From Candidatus Nanopelagicaceae bacterium (GTDB lineage Bacteria > Actinomycetota > Actinomycetes > Nanopelagicales > Nanopelagicaceae): a stretch of DNA of 36,247 nt. The notes beneath the pieces are model-generated. The model ran no database searches. It was not told where the DNA came from and saw nothing but the letters and a program-made list of their open reading frames with translations. The translations under genes were made by a program, and so were the position numbers. How positions within the stretch are numbered: position 1 is the stretch's first letter; each line of letters begins with the position of its first letter. The stretch spans positions 1 to 36,247 of the forward strand of contig VEQF01000010.1 of NCBI GenBank assembly GCA_018883365.1, written 5' to 3'. Below are positions 25,827 to 34,927 of this stretch, one piece after another.

Positions 25827-25854
25827 TTAACGACCTGTTGGTCAAGCACGTTAA
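25827..25854. promoter_or_regulatory. Nested inverted repeat upstream of the SBP gene, possible operator or weak terminator
   Basis: Outer arms TTAACG and CGTTAA flank an inner GACC-tgtt-GGTC. The site overlaps the murR stop codon and lies about 40 nt before the SBP start. It may bind the MurR-family regulator or act as a hairpin between murR and the transporter genes. It has no T-run. Confidence 0.35.
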
Positions 25855-26765
25855 CTGAGAGAACTTCGTTTTGATACTGCAGATCTTGATACATCCAGAG
25901 CGGTTTTGGTTTCACTCCAGTTTCTCTGTGCCATTGCGACACAGAGACAGTCAACCACCGTTAATTGTGCTATTCGTGACGCAGTTGCCCCACTACGGAA
26001 GGTGGTTTCCGTAGCTGAGGTGTAAATAACTAAATCTGCAATATCTACAGCTGCACTTCTAATTGAATTTGTAATCAATACAATTACCACGCCGCGGCTT
26101 TTGAACTCTCGCATCACATCTATTGTGTCTATTGTGGAACCAGAGTGAGAGATTGCAACTAAGACATCGCCTTTTTCTAAAACCGCTATTGAAGTCATTG
26201 CGGCGTGGAAATCGGTCCAAGCAATTGCTCGTTTTGAGAGTCGATTTAGTTTTGCCTGAAAGTCTAATGCGACAAAACCGCTTGAGACTAATCCGAACAA
26301 ACCAATGGTGTTTGATTTTTCAAACAACTTTATTACATCTTCTATCGTTTTGAGATCCATTTGTCTGGCGGTGGATTCAATTGCTCGAGCATCAGAAAAA
26401 GTTATCTTCTTTATTATTTCTGAAAGACTATCTGAAGTAGTTATTCCACCATCTAACAACTCGGTATCTATTTGCTTTGCGCTTTTCCATGACAATTCTC
26501 CAACTAAAGCCATCTTAAACTCTGGAAAGCCGCGATAACCTAAAGTTTTACTAAATCTAACTACTGACGAAACGGAGGTCTTGCTGTGATTCGCCAGCTG
26601 GGTAATATTCATAGAGGCAATTTTGTGTGGATCTTTTAAAACACAATTTGCAATCGCAGCTTCGCTGGCATGAAAGTTATTTATTTGACTTTGTATTGAC
26701 TCCAAAAGATTTGGATGGGGCGTGCTTTGCACAATCGAAAGCGGTTTAGCCACAATCTCTCCCAT
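25851..26765 (-). CDS. murR: MurR/RpiR-family transcriptional regulator
   Basis: This 304-residue regulator has an N-terminal RpiR helix-turn-helix (about 20-95, with MNITQLANHSKTSVSSVVRF as recognition region) and a C-terminal SIS sugar-phosphate-binding domain (about 135-265, with GLFGLVSSGFVAL and VAISHSGSTIDTI). In E. coli, MurR represses murQP and senses MurNAc-6-phosphate. Here it sits between murQ and the importer, so the same signal is likely. The ATG at 26765 has no ribosome site; a GTG at 26753 lies just after GGGAGAG and could be the true start. 59 nt separate it from murQ. Confidence 0.88.
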   Translation of the reverse strand: MGEIVAKPLSIVQSTPHPNLLESIQSQINNFHASEAAIANCVLKDPHKIASMNITQLANHSKTSVSSVVRFSKTLGYRGFPEFKMALVGELSWKSAKQIDTELLDGGITTSDSLSEIIKKITFSDARAIESTARQMDLKTIEDVIKLFEKSNTIGLFGLVSSGFVALDFQAKLNRLSKRAIAWTDFHAAMTSIAVLEKGDVLVAISHSGSTIDTIDVMREFKSRGVVIVLITNSIRSAAVDIADLVIYTSATETTFRSGATASRIAQLTVVDCLCVAMAQRNWSETKTALDVSRSAVSKRSSLS

Positions 26766-26824
26766 GAAAAAATGTTTCAGCGGTTAATCAACTTGGTGAA
26801 AATTATCGCCTCCGAAGGCAAAGG

Positions 26825-27736
26825 TCAAGGATTTCCGGCTTTTTTTATCGCTTCTCTTACCTTCGAATTTGCCTCATTCAGAGCGTTCTCGGCAACTTCG
26901 CGGGGCACTTGTAACAACAACATGACGATTGCGACCTTGACCTGGTTGTTGGATGCAATCAGGGCTTCTTCTGCAGTTTTAGCATCAGCTTGTGTCGCGG
27001 CCTGAATGATACGGATTGCTCGATCTCGTAGCTTTACATTGGTCACCTGCAAATCGACCATAAGGTTTCCAAAAGTCTTACCCAAATTAATCATGGTGAC
27101 CGTTGAAATCATGTTCAAAACTAATTTCTGAGCAGTTCCAGCTTTCATTCTTGTCGACCCAGCTAAAACCTCGGGTCCAGTATCAACTTCGATAGCCACA
27201 TCAGCGTACTTCGACATTTCAGAGTTTGGGTTACAGGTGAGCGCTATAGACAATGCACCGATTGATTTTGCATACTCCATAGCACCAATTGCATATGGTG
27301 TTCTTCCGCTAGCAGCGATTCCAACCACTGTGTCTACATTAGAGAGCTTTAGCTTTTTTAATTCTTGAACTGATGACTCTCTATTGTCTTCCGCACCTTC
27401 AATACCTTTACGAAGTGCAATATCGCCACCTGCAATTAATCCAATTACTACACCTTCCGGAATTGAAAAAGTTGGTATGCACTCTGATGCATCTAGAACG
27501 CCGAGGCGGCCAGATGTACCGGCACCGACATAAATCAAACGACCACCTTGCGACATGCGCTTTGTAGTCTCAAGAATTGTTTGCTCAATTTGTGGCAAAA
27601 CTTTTGACACCGAAACGGAAACACTTTGATCATTCTCATTAAATAGCTTTAGGAGTTCTGATGTTGAAAGAAAATCAATTTGGGAATATCTCGGATCAAT
27701 TGTTTCCGTATTTAGCTTGCCAATGTTTTCCGCCAT
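26825..27736 (-). CDS. murQ: N-acetylmuramic acid 6-phosphate etherase
   Basis: This 303-residue SIS-domain enzyme cleaves the lactyl ether of MurNAc-6-phosphate to GlcNAc-6-phosphate and D-lactate. The signature GGRLIYVGAGTSGRLGVLDA (65-84) is intact, with catalytic E85 in ASECIPTF and E116 in GAEDN, and the later ALTCNPNSEMS and GSTRMKAGTAQKLVLN blocks. Length is typical. It leads the mur-importer-anmK run. A TAGGGT box 8 nt before the ATG suggests a near-leaderless mRNA, in only 27 nt shared with divergent tspO. Confidence 0.96.
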   Translation of the reverse strand: MAENIGKLNTETIDPRYSQIDFLSTSELLKLFNENDQSVSVSVSKVLPQIEQTILETTKRMSQGGRLIYVGAGTSGRLGVLDASECIPTFSIPEGVVIGLIAGGDIALRKGIEGAEDNRESSVQELKKLKLSNVDTVVGIAASGRTPYAIGAMEYAKSIGALSIALTCNPNSEMSKYADVAIEVDTGPEVLAGSTRMKAGTAQKLVLNMISTVTMINLGKTFGNLMVDLQVTNVKLRDRAIRIIQAATQADAKTAEEALIASNNQVKVAIVMLLLQVPREVAENALNEANSKVREAIKKAGNP

Positions 27737-27744
27737 GATGCCTA

Positions 27745-27750
27745 ACCCTA
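27745..27750 (-). promoter_or_regulatory. Candidate -10 box for murQ
   Basis: TAGGGT on the minus strand ends 8 nt before the murQ ATG. It lies directly beside the tspO -10 box, so the two promoters would compete for RNA polymerase. Confidence 0.35.
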
Positions 27751-27751
27751 G

Positions 27752-27757
27752 TAACCT
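27752..27757 (+). promoter_or_regulatory. -10 box for leaderless tspO mRNA
   Basis: TAACCT is followed by exactly 6 nt (TTAGCC) and the ATG at 27764, with no ribosome-binding site. Confidence 0.45.
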
Positions 27758-27763
27758 TTAGCC

Positions 27764-28231
27764 ATGGAAACCAAGTACTTATTGGCTGGAATCGGCATTT
27801 TCTTGGTTTTTGTTTACGCAATTGGCTCTGGAGTTTGGGTTTCTAGCTCCCCTAGTTGGTATGCGACTTTAAATAGACCAAACTGGCAGCCGCCGGATTT
27901 CATCTTTGGGATTATTTGGCCCTACAACTTTGTGGTCCTGGGCATTGCTGCATATAACGTTGCGCAGTCGCTATCTCGAAATTTGGCTCTAGCTTGGATT
28001 GTCGTATTCGCAGCCAGCGTAGCCAGCGCCCTAACTTGGGCTTATCAATTCTATGTTCCGCACAATTTATCTATTGCTGCAACGGCCTTAATAATTGCAG
28101 CGATACTGACGCTTCCGGTTCTTTATCTGACCTTTAAAGCATCGATACTGGTAGGAATTCTCCTTGTTCCGTATCAAATTTGGGTAATCATCGCCAGCAC
28201 TTTGGCTTGGGGTTATTCAACACGAAACTAG
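27764..28231 (+). CDS. TspO/MBR family tryptophan-rich membrane protein
   Basis: This 155-residue protein has five hydrophobic segments and the TspO pattern WYATLNRPNWQPPDFIFGII followed by WPYNFVVLGIAAYNV, then later tryptophans (LAWIV, LTWAYQFY). Family members bind porphyrins or cholesterol and act in tetrapyrrole or stress signalling; the local role is unknown. It is divergent from murQ and its last 4 nt overlap prpD at the opposite strand. No operon partner is present. Confidence 0.88.
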   Translation: METKYLLAGIGIFLVFVYAIGSGVWVSSSPSWYATLNRPNWQPPDFIFGIIWPYNFVVLGIAAYNVAQSLSRNLALAWIVVFAASVASALTWAYQFYVPHNLSIAATALIIAAILTLPVLYLTFKASILVGILLVPYQIWVIIASTLAWGYSTRN

Positions 28232-29682
28232 CGCTTTACCAGCAAATCCATTACTTGATCTACAGCAGCATTGGATAACTTTTCATAATCCAAGGTCAAG
28301 GCCGAAATCTCTTCTAGTTGCTTGCCATCGAAAATACGCGCCAAATTTGTTTGGTACTTCTTTACCAGCAAAGGTAATCCTTCTGCTCTACGACGTTTGT
28401 GTCCGACTGGATACTCGATAGCAACTTCATCCAAAACTGTGCCATCTTTAAGTGTGATGGTCATAGCGTTAGCGATAGAGCGTTTTTCTGGGTCATGGTA
28501 ATCCTTGGTGTACTGCACATCTTCAACGCAAATCATCTTTTCACGCAGCGCATCAATTCGTGGATCTGTCGCAACATCATCTTCATAATCACGTGCAGTC
28601 AACTTTCCAAAAATTAACGGAACCGCAACCATATATTGAATGGTGTGATCGCGATCTGCAGGGTTGCGCAACGGTCCTTTTTTATCGATGATTCTGATAC
28701 AGGCTTCGTGAGTACGGATCTTGATCTCTGCAATATCCTCAGAACTCTTGTCCATCTCCTGCAGTTTGGCATAGAGAATATGGGCCGCCTCGACCGCGGT
28801 TTGAGCGTGAAATTCAGCTGGGTATGAGATTTTAAAGAGCACATTTTCCATTACATATGAGCCATAAGGGCGTTGGAAAGCGAACTGCTTGCCTTTAAAT
28901 GAAACATCGTAAAAGCCCCAGGTAGGTGCAGTTAAAGCTGATGGGTATCCCATTTCACCAACCTGTGCCATAAGCGCTAATCGCACTGCACGCGATGTGG
29001 CATCACCTGCGGCCCAGGACTTTCTTGATCCAGCATTTGGAAAGTGTCGATAGGTGCGTAGTGATTGTCCATCAACCCAAGCTAAGGAAACCGCATTCAA
29101 AATTTGTTGGCGATCAAGCCCAAGCATCTGAGCAACAACTGCGGTTGAGGCAACCTTGACCAAAATAACATGGTCTAATCCAACTTTATTAAATGAGTTT
29201 TCTAATGCAATACAGCCTTGAATCTCATGTGCTTTAATCATGGCGGTAAAAACATCTCGCATTTTCAGCGGCTGTTGGGATTTGGTTAACTTATTTCGAG
29301 AAATCCAATCAGCAACCGCCAAGATTCCACCTAAATTGTCAGAAGGATGTCCCCATTCCGCCGCTAACCAGGTGTCATTGAAATCTAACCAGCGAATTGC
29401 GGTACCGATATTGAATGCGCCCTGTACTGGATCAAGTTCATAATCTGTACCAGGAACACGAACTCCATTTGGGACTCTCTGCCCTGGGGCAATAGGTCCC
29501 AACAATTTGGTACATGCTGGATACTCTAAAGATTCTAATCCGCAACCAATTGTGTCGATAAAACAATTCCAAGCTGTGGTGTAGGCCAACTCGGATGTGA
29601 TCTCGTAACTCATCACATAATCAACGATGTCTACAATCTCTTTATCAAAAGGAAGATCTGAGACGGTGAAGTTGGCTGACAT
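28228..29682 (-). CDS. prpD: 2-methylcitrate dehydratase (MmgE/PrpD family)
   Basis: This 484-residue enzyme dehydrates 2-methylcitrate to 2-methyl-cis-aconitate. PrpD features include the RWLDFNDTWLAAEWGHPSDNLGGIL active-site block near residue 97-121 and the ALSLAWVDGQSLRTYRH-type segment, with PADRDHTIQYMVAVPL toward the C-terminus. The length matches PrpD rather than shorter MmgE-like forms. It is the last gene of the tct-prp run, 3 nt after prpC. An aconitase or AcnD-type partner is not in the window. Confidence 0.93.
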   Translation of the reverse strand: MSANFTVSDLPFDKEIVDIVDYVMSYEITSELAYTTAWNCFIDTIGCGLESLEYPACTKLLGPIAPGQRVPNGVRVPGTDYELDPVQGAFNIGTAIRWLDFNDTWLAAEWGHPSDNLGGILAVADWISRNKLTKSQQPLKMRDVFTAMIKAHEIQGCIALENSFNKVGLDHVILVKVASTAVVAQMLGLDRQQILNAVSLAWVDGQSLRTYRHFPNAGSRKSWAAGDATSRAVRLALMAQVGEMGYPSALTAPTWGFYDVSFKGKQFAFQRPYGSYVMENVLFKISYPAEFHAQTAVEAAHILYAKLQEMDKSSEDIAEIKIRTHEACIRIIDKKGPLRNPADRDHTIQYMVAVPLIFGKLTARDYEDDVATDPRIDALREKMICVEDVQYTKDYHDPEKRSIANAMTITLKDGTVLDEVAIEYPVGHKRRRAEGLPLLVKKYQTNLARIFDGKQLEEISALTLDYEKLSNAAVDQVMDLLVKR

Positions 29683-29685
29683 GTT

Positions 29686-30822
29686 TTATCTCTTCTCTAT
29701 CGGAATAAAGCTCCGATTTTCCGGACCGGTGTAGTTTGCAGATGGCCTAATAATCTTGTTGTCTTCCCGTTGTTCAATTACATGACCCGCCCAACCAGTT
29801 AAGCGGGCAAATATGAAAATCGGGGTGAAAAAGCTAGTTGGGATGCCCATTTGGTTGTAGGCCACCGCGCTAAACCAATCTAGATTTGGGAACATCTTCT
29901 TTTCATTCCACATCACAGATTCCATCCGCTCAGCGACCGCAAAAAGGTTTTTGTCTTTATTTTCCTCTGAGAGCGCGCGAGCAACCTCTTTAATAATGGG
30001 GTTGCGTGGATCTGCAATTGTGTAAACCGGATGCCCAAAGCCGATTACTACCTCTTTGTTGGCTAATCTGAGTTTAAGATCATTTTCTGCTGCATCAGGT
30101 GAGTCATACCTTTGTTGAATCTCTAGCGCTACCTCATTTGCTCCACCATGTTTAGGGCCACGGAGTGCGCCGATGGCACCGGTCAAGGCTGAGTAAATAT
30201 CTGAACCTGTGCCCGCTATAACCCTAGCGGTGAAGGTAGATGCATTGAACTCATGTTCTGCATAAAGAATTAGTGAAACCTGCATCGCCTTGATCCAGGA
30301 TTGCTGAGATTGCTTTTGATGTAAAAGTGTTAAGAAGTGCTCGGCCACTGATGAAGCCCCAGTATTCAAATTAATTTTTTGCCCGGAGTTAGTGAAGTGG
30401 TACCAATACAGCAATGCAGATGGGGTTGATGCGATCAATCGATCGGCAACATCTCTTGCCTTTTGTGGCGTGTATGGCTCTGACTCTGAATAGAAACTGC
30501 CCAAAGCGGAGGTTGCGGTACGAACCACATCCATGGGGTGTGCTGTCTTTGGAATGCGCTCCAATATTTCTTTTACTTCAACCGGTAGATCACGTAAGGT
30601 TTTTAGTTTTTCCTTATATGAATTAAGTTGAGTTATATTGGGAAGTTCTCCATAGAGTATTAGATATGCGACCTCTTCAAATTCGCAGTTTTGTGCTAAA
30701 TCATTAATGTCATAGCCACGGTAATGCAAATCATTTCCAGTGTGACCAACTGTTGATAATGCGGTGTTTCCTGCTACTACCCCTGATAAAGCTACGGATT
30801 TCTTTGGTTTTGGCGCGGTCAT
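29686..30822 (-). CDS. prpC: 2-methylcitrate synthase
   Basis: This 378-residue citrate-synthase-fold enzyme joins propionyl-CoA and oxaloacetate. The N-terminal [20 protein letters not shown] and [11 protein letters not shown] are typical of PrpC rather than housekeeping citrate synthase. The catalytic residues appear in GPKHGGANE (His), GFGHPVY (His) and NLDWFSA (Asp). The start overlaps the prpB stop as ATGA. Some PrpC enzymes also make citrate, so dual use is possible. Confidence 0.94.
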   Translation of the reverse strand: MTAPKPKKSVALSGVVAGNTALSTVGHTGNDLHYRGYDINDLAQNCEFEEVAYLILYGELPNITQLNSYKEKLKTLRDLPVEVKEILERIPKTAHPMDVVRTATSALGSFYSESEPYTPQKARDVADRLIASTPSALLYWYHFTNSGQKINLNTGASSVAEHFLTLLHQKQSQQSWIKAMQVSLILYAEHEFNASTFTARVIAGTGSDIYSALTGAIGALRGPKHGGANEVALEIQQRYDSPDAAENDLKLRLANKEVVIGFGHPVYTIADPRNPIIKEVARALSEENKDKNLFAVAERMESVMWNEKKMFPNLDWFSAVAYNQMGIPTSFFTPIFIFARLTGWAGHVIEQREDNKIIRPSANYTGPENRSFIPIEKR

Positions 30823-31694
30823 GAGTTACGGAATTTATCCAAAGAGCTTTCATACTCGTAATAATTAATCCGCTGATAAAGCTCGTCTCTGGTTTGCATG
30901 GTGTCTATGACATTTTTTTGTGTGCCATCTCGGCGGATTGCTTCGTAAACATTCTCCGCAGCTTTATTCATAGCTCTAAATGCAGATAGCGGATAGAGCG
31001 CCATGGCAACCCCGGCTGACCTCAATTCCTCCACCGTAAACAAGGGAGTTAATCCAAACTCTGTGATGTTAGCTAGGACTGGAACATTTACCGCCGCGGT
31101 GAATCTGCGATAACTTTCTAAATCTCTGATTGCTTCTGGAAAAATCGCATCTGCTCCAGCAGCAACGTAAGCCTGTGCGCGTTCGATTGCGGCATCCATT
31201 CCTTCAACCGCAATTGCATCGGTGCGCGCCATGATGACAAACTCATCATCACCACGTGCATCAACCGCCGCCTTTACCCGATCAACCATCTCCTCTTTAG
31301 AAACAATCTCTTTATTGGGGCGATGACCACATCGTTTTGCGCCAACCTGGTCCTCCATATGAACTCCAGCAGCCCCCGCAGCTATCAATGAGGTTATGGT
31401 GCGGGCGATATTGAAAGCTGATGGCCCAAATCCGGTATCGATATCTACCAATAAAGGCACTTTGCAAACATTAACAATTCTTCGAACATCAATTAAAACA
31501 TCTTCTAATGTTGTAATTCCCAAATCCGGCAAACCAAGTGAACCAGCGGCAACTCCACCACCTGATAGATAGATTGCACGATAACCAGCGCGTTGTGCAA
31601 GCAGAGCATGATTGGCGTTTATGGTGCCGATAACTTGTAGCGGATATTCTTCTGCAATAGCTTCACGAAGTAATTTGCCCGCTGATTTCTTCAC
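30819..31694 (-). CDS. prpB: 2-methylisocitrate lyase
   Basis: This 291-residue enzyme splits 2-methylisocitrate to pyruvate and succinate. It has YLSGGG (42-47), metal-binding DIDTGFG (84-90), E114 in VHMEDQ and the catalytic loop K120-R-C-G-H124 followed by RPNKEIV, the PrpB form of the isocitrate lyase superfamily. GTG start lies 6 nt after a TAGGTT box, so a leaderless internal transcript is likely. It is coupled to prpC by a 4-nt overlap. Confidence 0.94.
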   Translation of the reverse strand: MKKSAGKLLREAIAEEYPLQVIGTINANHALLAQRAGYRAIYLSGGGVAAGSLGLPDLGITTLEDVLIDVRRIVNVCKVPLLVDIDTGFGPSAFNIARTITSLIAAGAAGVHMEDQVGAKRCGHRPNKEIVSKEEMVDRVKAAVDARGDDEFVIMARTDAIAVEGMDAAIERAQAYVAAGADAIFPEAIRDLESYRRFTAAVNVPVLANITEFGLTPLFTVEELRSAGVAMALYPLSAFRAMNKAAENVYEAIRRDGTQKNVIDTMQTRDELYQRINYYEYESSLDKFRNS

Positions 31695-31700
31695 CTGATT

Positions 31701-31706
31701 AACCTA
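31701..31706 (-). promoter_or_regulatory. Possible internal -10 box for leaderless prpBCD mRNA
   Basis: TAGGTT on the minus strand is followed by exactly 6 nt and the GTG start of prpB. It lies within the 22-nt gap after the MFS gene, so prpBCD could be made separately from the transporter genes. Confidence 0.4.
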
Positions 31707-31716
31707 CCACTGGCCT

Positions 31717-32901
31717 TTACAGCTCATCATCACTCAAAGTAGTTACTGAGACCACACCAGCAGATGCGATTAATGCAGCTAGACCAACAAATACCGCCGC
31801 GCTTCCAAAAGGTGCGGTTAAAGCACCGGCCCCAAGTGGGACCAAGAATTGGCCCAGGCGATTTCCAAATAATCTGATTGATATGGCCATCGCACGCTCT
31901 TCAATCGGCGTCTTTTTAGAAACTATTGACATTGTCAATGGCTGTCCAATTCCCAATAAGAATCCGATAATTGCCATTACAACACCAAGGGTTATTTCAG
32001 TGGTTGCAAAAACTGAAAGAAACAAAAAGATCGCCGAGATAAGGATGCTGTAATTCATCACATTTGCTGAACCAAATCGCTTAGTTAATCTTCCCAATGA
32101 GAATCTAGAAATCATCGCTGCAATAGAGCGAATCGAAAGAATGGCACCAATCACTACGGGATTAATTCCTAGCTCTGTTCCCACCAAAGGCAGAATTACT
32201 ACCAACACATCATTGGTGGATGCAACCACTAGTGAGGTCCAAATTGCAGGTTTTATGCCAGGACGTTTTAAAACATTTCGAGCTTTAATGGAGCTTGCAG
32301 CATCTCGCTCCTCCTGCGACTTAACCTCTTTGATGCCTTTGAAAAGCAGGAAGGGGAGTAAAGCCAACATTGCCAAGATTGCCGCAAATACAAATGCAGA
32401 GGATGATGAACGGGGAAGTACGCCCGATGATCCCGCAATCACTCCACCCAACATCGGACCAAAAGCATGTCCCATTGAAGTTGAAAATGAAAAATAACCG
32501 AAGTTTTGATCTTGTAGTTCACGGGGACTGCGACTTGCAACCATTGCCTGGCTAGCGGCGACATTGGATAGATGAGCAATACCTGCCAATGCTGTTGTTG
32601 CAGCAATGGCATAAATATTATTTAAAAATGCAAAGGCGACTCCAATAGCAATAAAGGAGATACAGCCAGCGAAGAGCAGAGGAATCTCACCGATGCGACC
32701 CACCCAACGACCCATTTGCACTGCAACCAGAAGTGGAACTAATGCATAGATTGCTGCAATGGCTCCGACCTCATAGCCAGTGGCGCCATTTTCTAATGCT
32801 CGATAAGTGATCATCGGCCGCATCACGTAGATGCTGGCTTGGGCAAGAGCGACATTGATTAGTAATGCCCATAACCATGGCTGACTCTTATCCCTAATCA
32901 A
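31717..32901 (-). CDS. Major facilitator superfamily transporter
   Basis: This 394-residue protein has about 12 membrane helices in two halves. The loop between helices 2 and 3 reads GRWVGRIGEIPLL, and a similar basic loop (GRLTKRFGSANVM) lies in the second half, typical of MFS. The substrate is unknown; the association with tct and prp genes suggests a carboxylate or related metabolite, either import or export. Start is TTG overlapping the TctA stop (TTGA), with AAGG a few nt upstream. Confidence 0.85.
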   Translation of the reverse strand: MIRDKSQPWLWALLINVALAQASIYVMRPMITYRALENGATGYEVGAIAAIYALVPLLVAVQMGRWVGRIGEIPLLFAGCISFIAIGVAFAFLNNIYAIAATTALAGIAHLSNVAASQAMVASRSPRELQDQNFGYFSFSTSMGHAFGPMLGGVIAGSSGVLPRSSSSAFVFAAILAMLALLPFLLFKGIKEVKSQEERDAASSIKARNVLKRPGIKPAIWTSLVVASTNDVLVVILPLVGTELGINPVVIGAILSIRSIAAMISRFSLGRLTKRFGSANVMNYSILISAIFLFLSVFATTEITLGVVMAIIGFLLGIGQPLTMSIVSKKTPIEERAMAISIRLFGNRLGQFLVPLGAGALTAPFGSAAVFVGLAALIASAGVVSVTTLSDDEL

Positions 32902-34406
32902 TTGCCTTCCCTAGCCCCGTTCTTCCAACGTCGATAAATCGGTGGGATGAAAATCAACAGCACTAAGAATAGGTACAGAGATTTGGTCATCATTCCCTCA
33001 TATAGAACGGAGTGATCACCTTGGCTGATTTGTAGAGCCCGCTTGTAATACAACTCCGCTAGCGGACCGAGTATTGCACCGATAACCAATGGGGTAATAG
33101 GAACGCCAAACCTTCTAAACAAATAACCGATGATTCCCACACCAAGTGCAACCTGCATGTCGAAAATAGAGCTATTTAAAGCGTATGCCCCCAGTAACGC
33201 AAAGGTAGTGATTCCTGCATACAAATGAGGCTTAGGAATGTAAAGCAGTTTCACCCAGAAACGAATAAAGGGCAGGTTAAGAATCAACAACAAAGTATTG
33301 CCAATAAATAGCGAGGCAATTAACGCCCAAACTAACTCTGGATTAGTTTGGAATAACAATGGTCCAGGTTGAATTTGATAACTTTGAAAAGCAACTAAAA
33401 CAACAGCTGCGGTTGCAGAGGTGGGCAATCCCAAGGCAAGTAGCGGAACCAAAGCTCCTGCAGCATTTGCATTGTTTGCCGCCTCAGGACCTGCAACACC
33501 TTCAATTGCGCCTTTTCCAAACTCTTCCTTGTTTTCACCTTTTGCTAATTTCTTTTCGACTGCGTAGGAAAGAAATGTTGGTACCTCAGATCCGCCCGCC
33601 GGTACAACACCGAGTGGAAATCCAATTGCGGTACCGCGCAGCCACGGTTTCCAGGAGCGCTTCCAATCTTTGCGAGATAGAAAGGCTTTTCCATTTACCG
33701 AGAGAATTTCCTCTTTGTCATGACGTAGTCGGCTGGCTAGATAAATAACTTCGCCAAGTGCAAAAAGCGCAACAATTACCGTAACTGTTTCTACCCCATC
33801 AATTGCGGCGGTCTGGCCAAAGGTCAAGCGCAGTGATCCAGATTGCAGATCTGCACCAACCAATCCAATAGTTAAACCAACCGCCAAAGATAGTAATCCG
33901 CGCACTCGAGAGGAACCCAACAAGGTTCCAACCGTTGCAAATGCGGTAATAATCAAAGCTAAGAAACCTGCAGGCTGAACTTGAATCGCGATTTCAGCTA
34001 ACTGCGGTGCTGCCAAAGCCAAAGTAAATGTGGCGATTGTTCCGGCGACAAAGGAGCCAATAGCCGCGGTCGCCAAAGCAGCGCCAGCACGACCAGCCCT
34101 TGCCATCTTGTTACCCTCAACAGCGGTAATTACCGAACCGCTTTCACCTGGAGTATTTAGCAAGATTGAGGTGGTAGAACCGCCATACATCGCACCGTAA
34201 TAAATAGCAGCAAACATAATCAACGCTTGTGTTGGTTGAACTGTGAGAGTAATCGGCAAAAGCAAGCCAATCGCTAATGCTGGTCCGATTCCAGGAAGAA
34301 CTCCAACTAAGGTGCCTAAAAATGTACCGATAAAACCATAAATTAAATTACTAAAAACTAGGGCATCACTAAAACCATTTAGCAACTCTCCGAAATTATC
34401 AAACAT
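32898..34406 (-). CDS. tctA: Tripartite tricarboxylate transporter large permease, TctA family
   Basis: This 502-residue membrane protein has about 12 helices and the TctA signatures: [20 protein letters not shown] near residue 27-46 and [16 protein letters not shown], with a second glycine/proline-rich repeat in the middle ([16 protein letters not shown]). It carries solute, driven by ion gradients, from the TctC-like receptor. Its ATG overlaps the TctB stop as TAATG, and its stop overlaps the MFS gene start. Cargo could be citrate, 2-methylcitrate, or other carboxylates. Confidence 0.94.
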   Translation of the reverse strand: MFDNFGELLNGFSDALVFSNLIYGFIGTFLGTLVGVLPGIGPALAIGLLLPITLTVQPTQALIMFAAIYYGAMYGGSTTSILLNTPGESGSVITAVEGNKMARAGRAGAALATAAIGSFVAGTIATFTLALAAPQLAEIAIQVQPAGFLALIITAFATVGTLLGSSRVRGLLSLAVGLTIGLVGADLQSGSLRLTFGQTAAIDGVETVTVIVALFALGEVIYLASRLRHDKEEILSVNGKAFLSRKDWKRSWKPWLRGTAIGFPLGVVPAGGSEVPTFLSYAVEKKLAKGENKEEFGKGAIEGVAGPEAANNANAAGALVPLLALGLPTSATAAVVLVAFQSYQIQPGPLLFQTNPELVWALIASLFIGNTLLLILNLPFIRFWVKLLYIPKPHLYAGITTFALLGAYALNSSIFDMQVALGVGIIGYLFRRFGVPITPLVIGAILGPLAELYYKRALQISQGDHSVLYEGMMTKSLYLFLVLLIFIPPIYRRWKNGAREGN

Positions 34407-34927
34407 TAGCTAGCCGCCTGACTATTCAAGTCGGAGATTAAATTTTCTAGAATCCACTTTGGAAGTTGAATATCAAGTAGATTGGTAAAACTAAAATAAA
34501 CGAGGGTTGCAAATAGCAATGCAATCACACCGGTCTTCACAATCTTCTTAGCACCAAAACTGTATGCGACCGCCCAAAATGAAATTGTGGCTGAGATTAT
34601 GTAACCAGTTCTTTCAATCAAAAAGATGTGTAAGCCGATCGCCACAATAATGATAAACATAGGGCGCAAATCAGCTTTTTTAAATGAATCGCCCAGTTGC
34701 GTGCCTTCGGGGATTCCTTCTTTTCCGCGTAGCACCTGCCAGGCAACGCCAAGTGAAGTTAGCATCAACAATGTTGCAACAACATAAGGAAAGGTGCGAG
34801 GACTAACAACGGTGTTGTTGGTTGGCAAAACTAGGGAGTGTGTATCCCAATAAACAATTAGAGAAACAAGGAAGAGGGCGCAGGCAAAAACCAGCTCCCC
34901 CTTCCCTGCTTTGGAGACCTTCAACAA
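34406..34927 (-). CDS. tctB: Tripartite tricarboxylate transporter small subunit, TctB family
   Basis: This 173-residue protein has four hydrophobic segments, the usual TctB layout: one near 12-28, one near 45-63, and a pair around 90-150. Sequence conservation in TctB is low, so the call rests on size, topology and position between TctC and TctA. Start is TTG directly after the TctC stop. Stop overlaps TctA start. Confidence 0.88.
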   Translation of the reverse strand: MLKVSKAGKGELVFACALFLVSLIVYWDTHSLVLPTNNTVVSPRTFPYVVATLLMLTSLGVAWQVLRGKEGIPEGTQLGDSFKKADLRPMFIIIVAIGLHIFLIERTGYIISATISFWAVAYSFGAKKIVKTGVIALLFATLVYFSFTNLLDIQLPKWILENLISDLNSQAAS

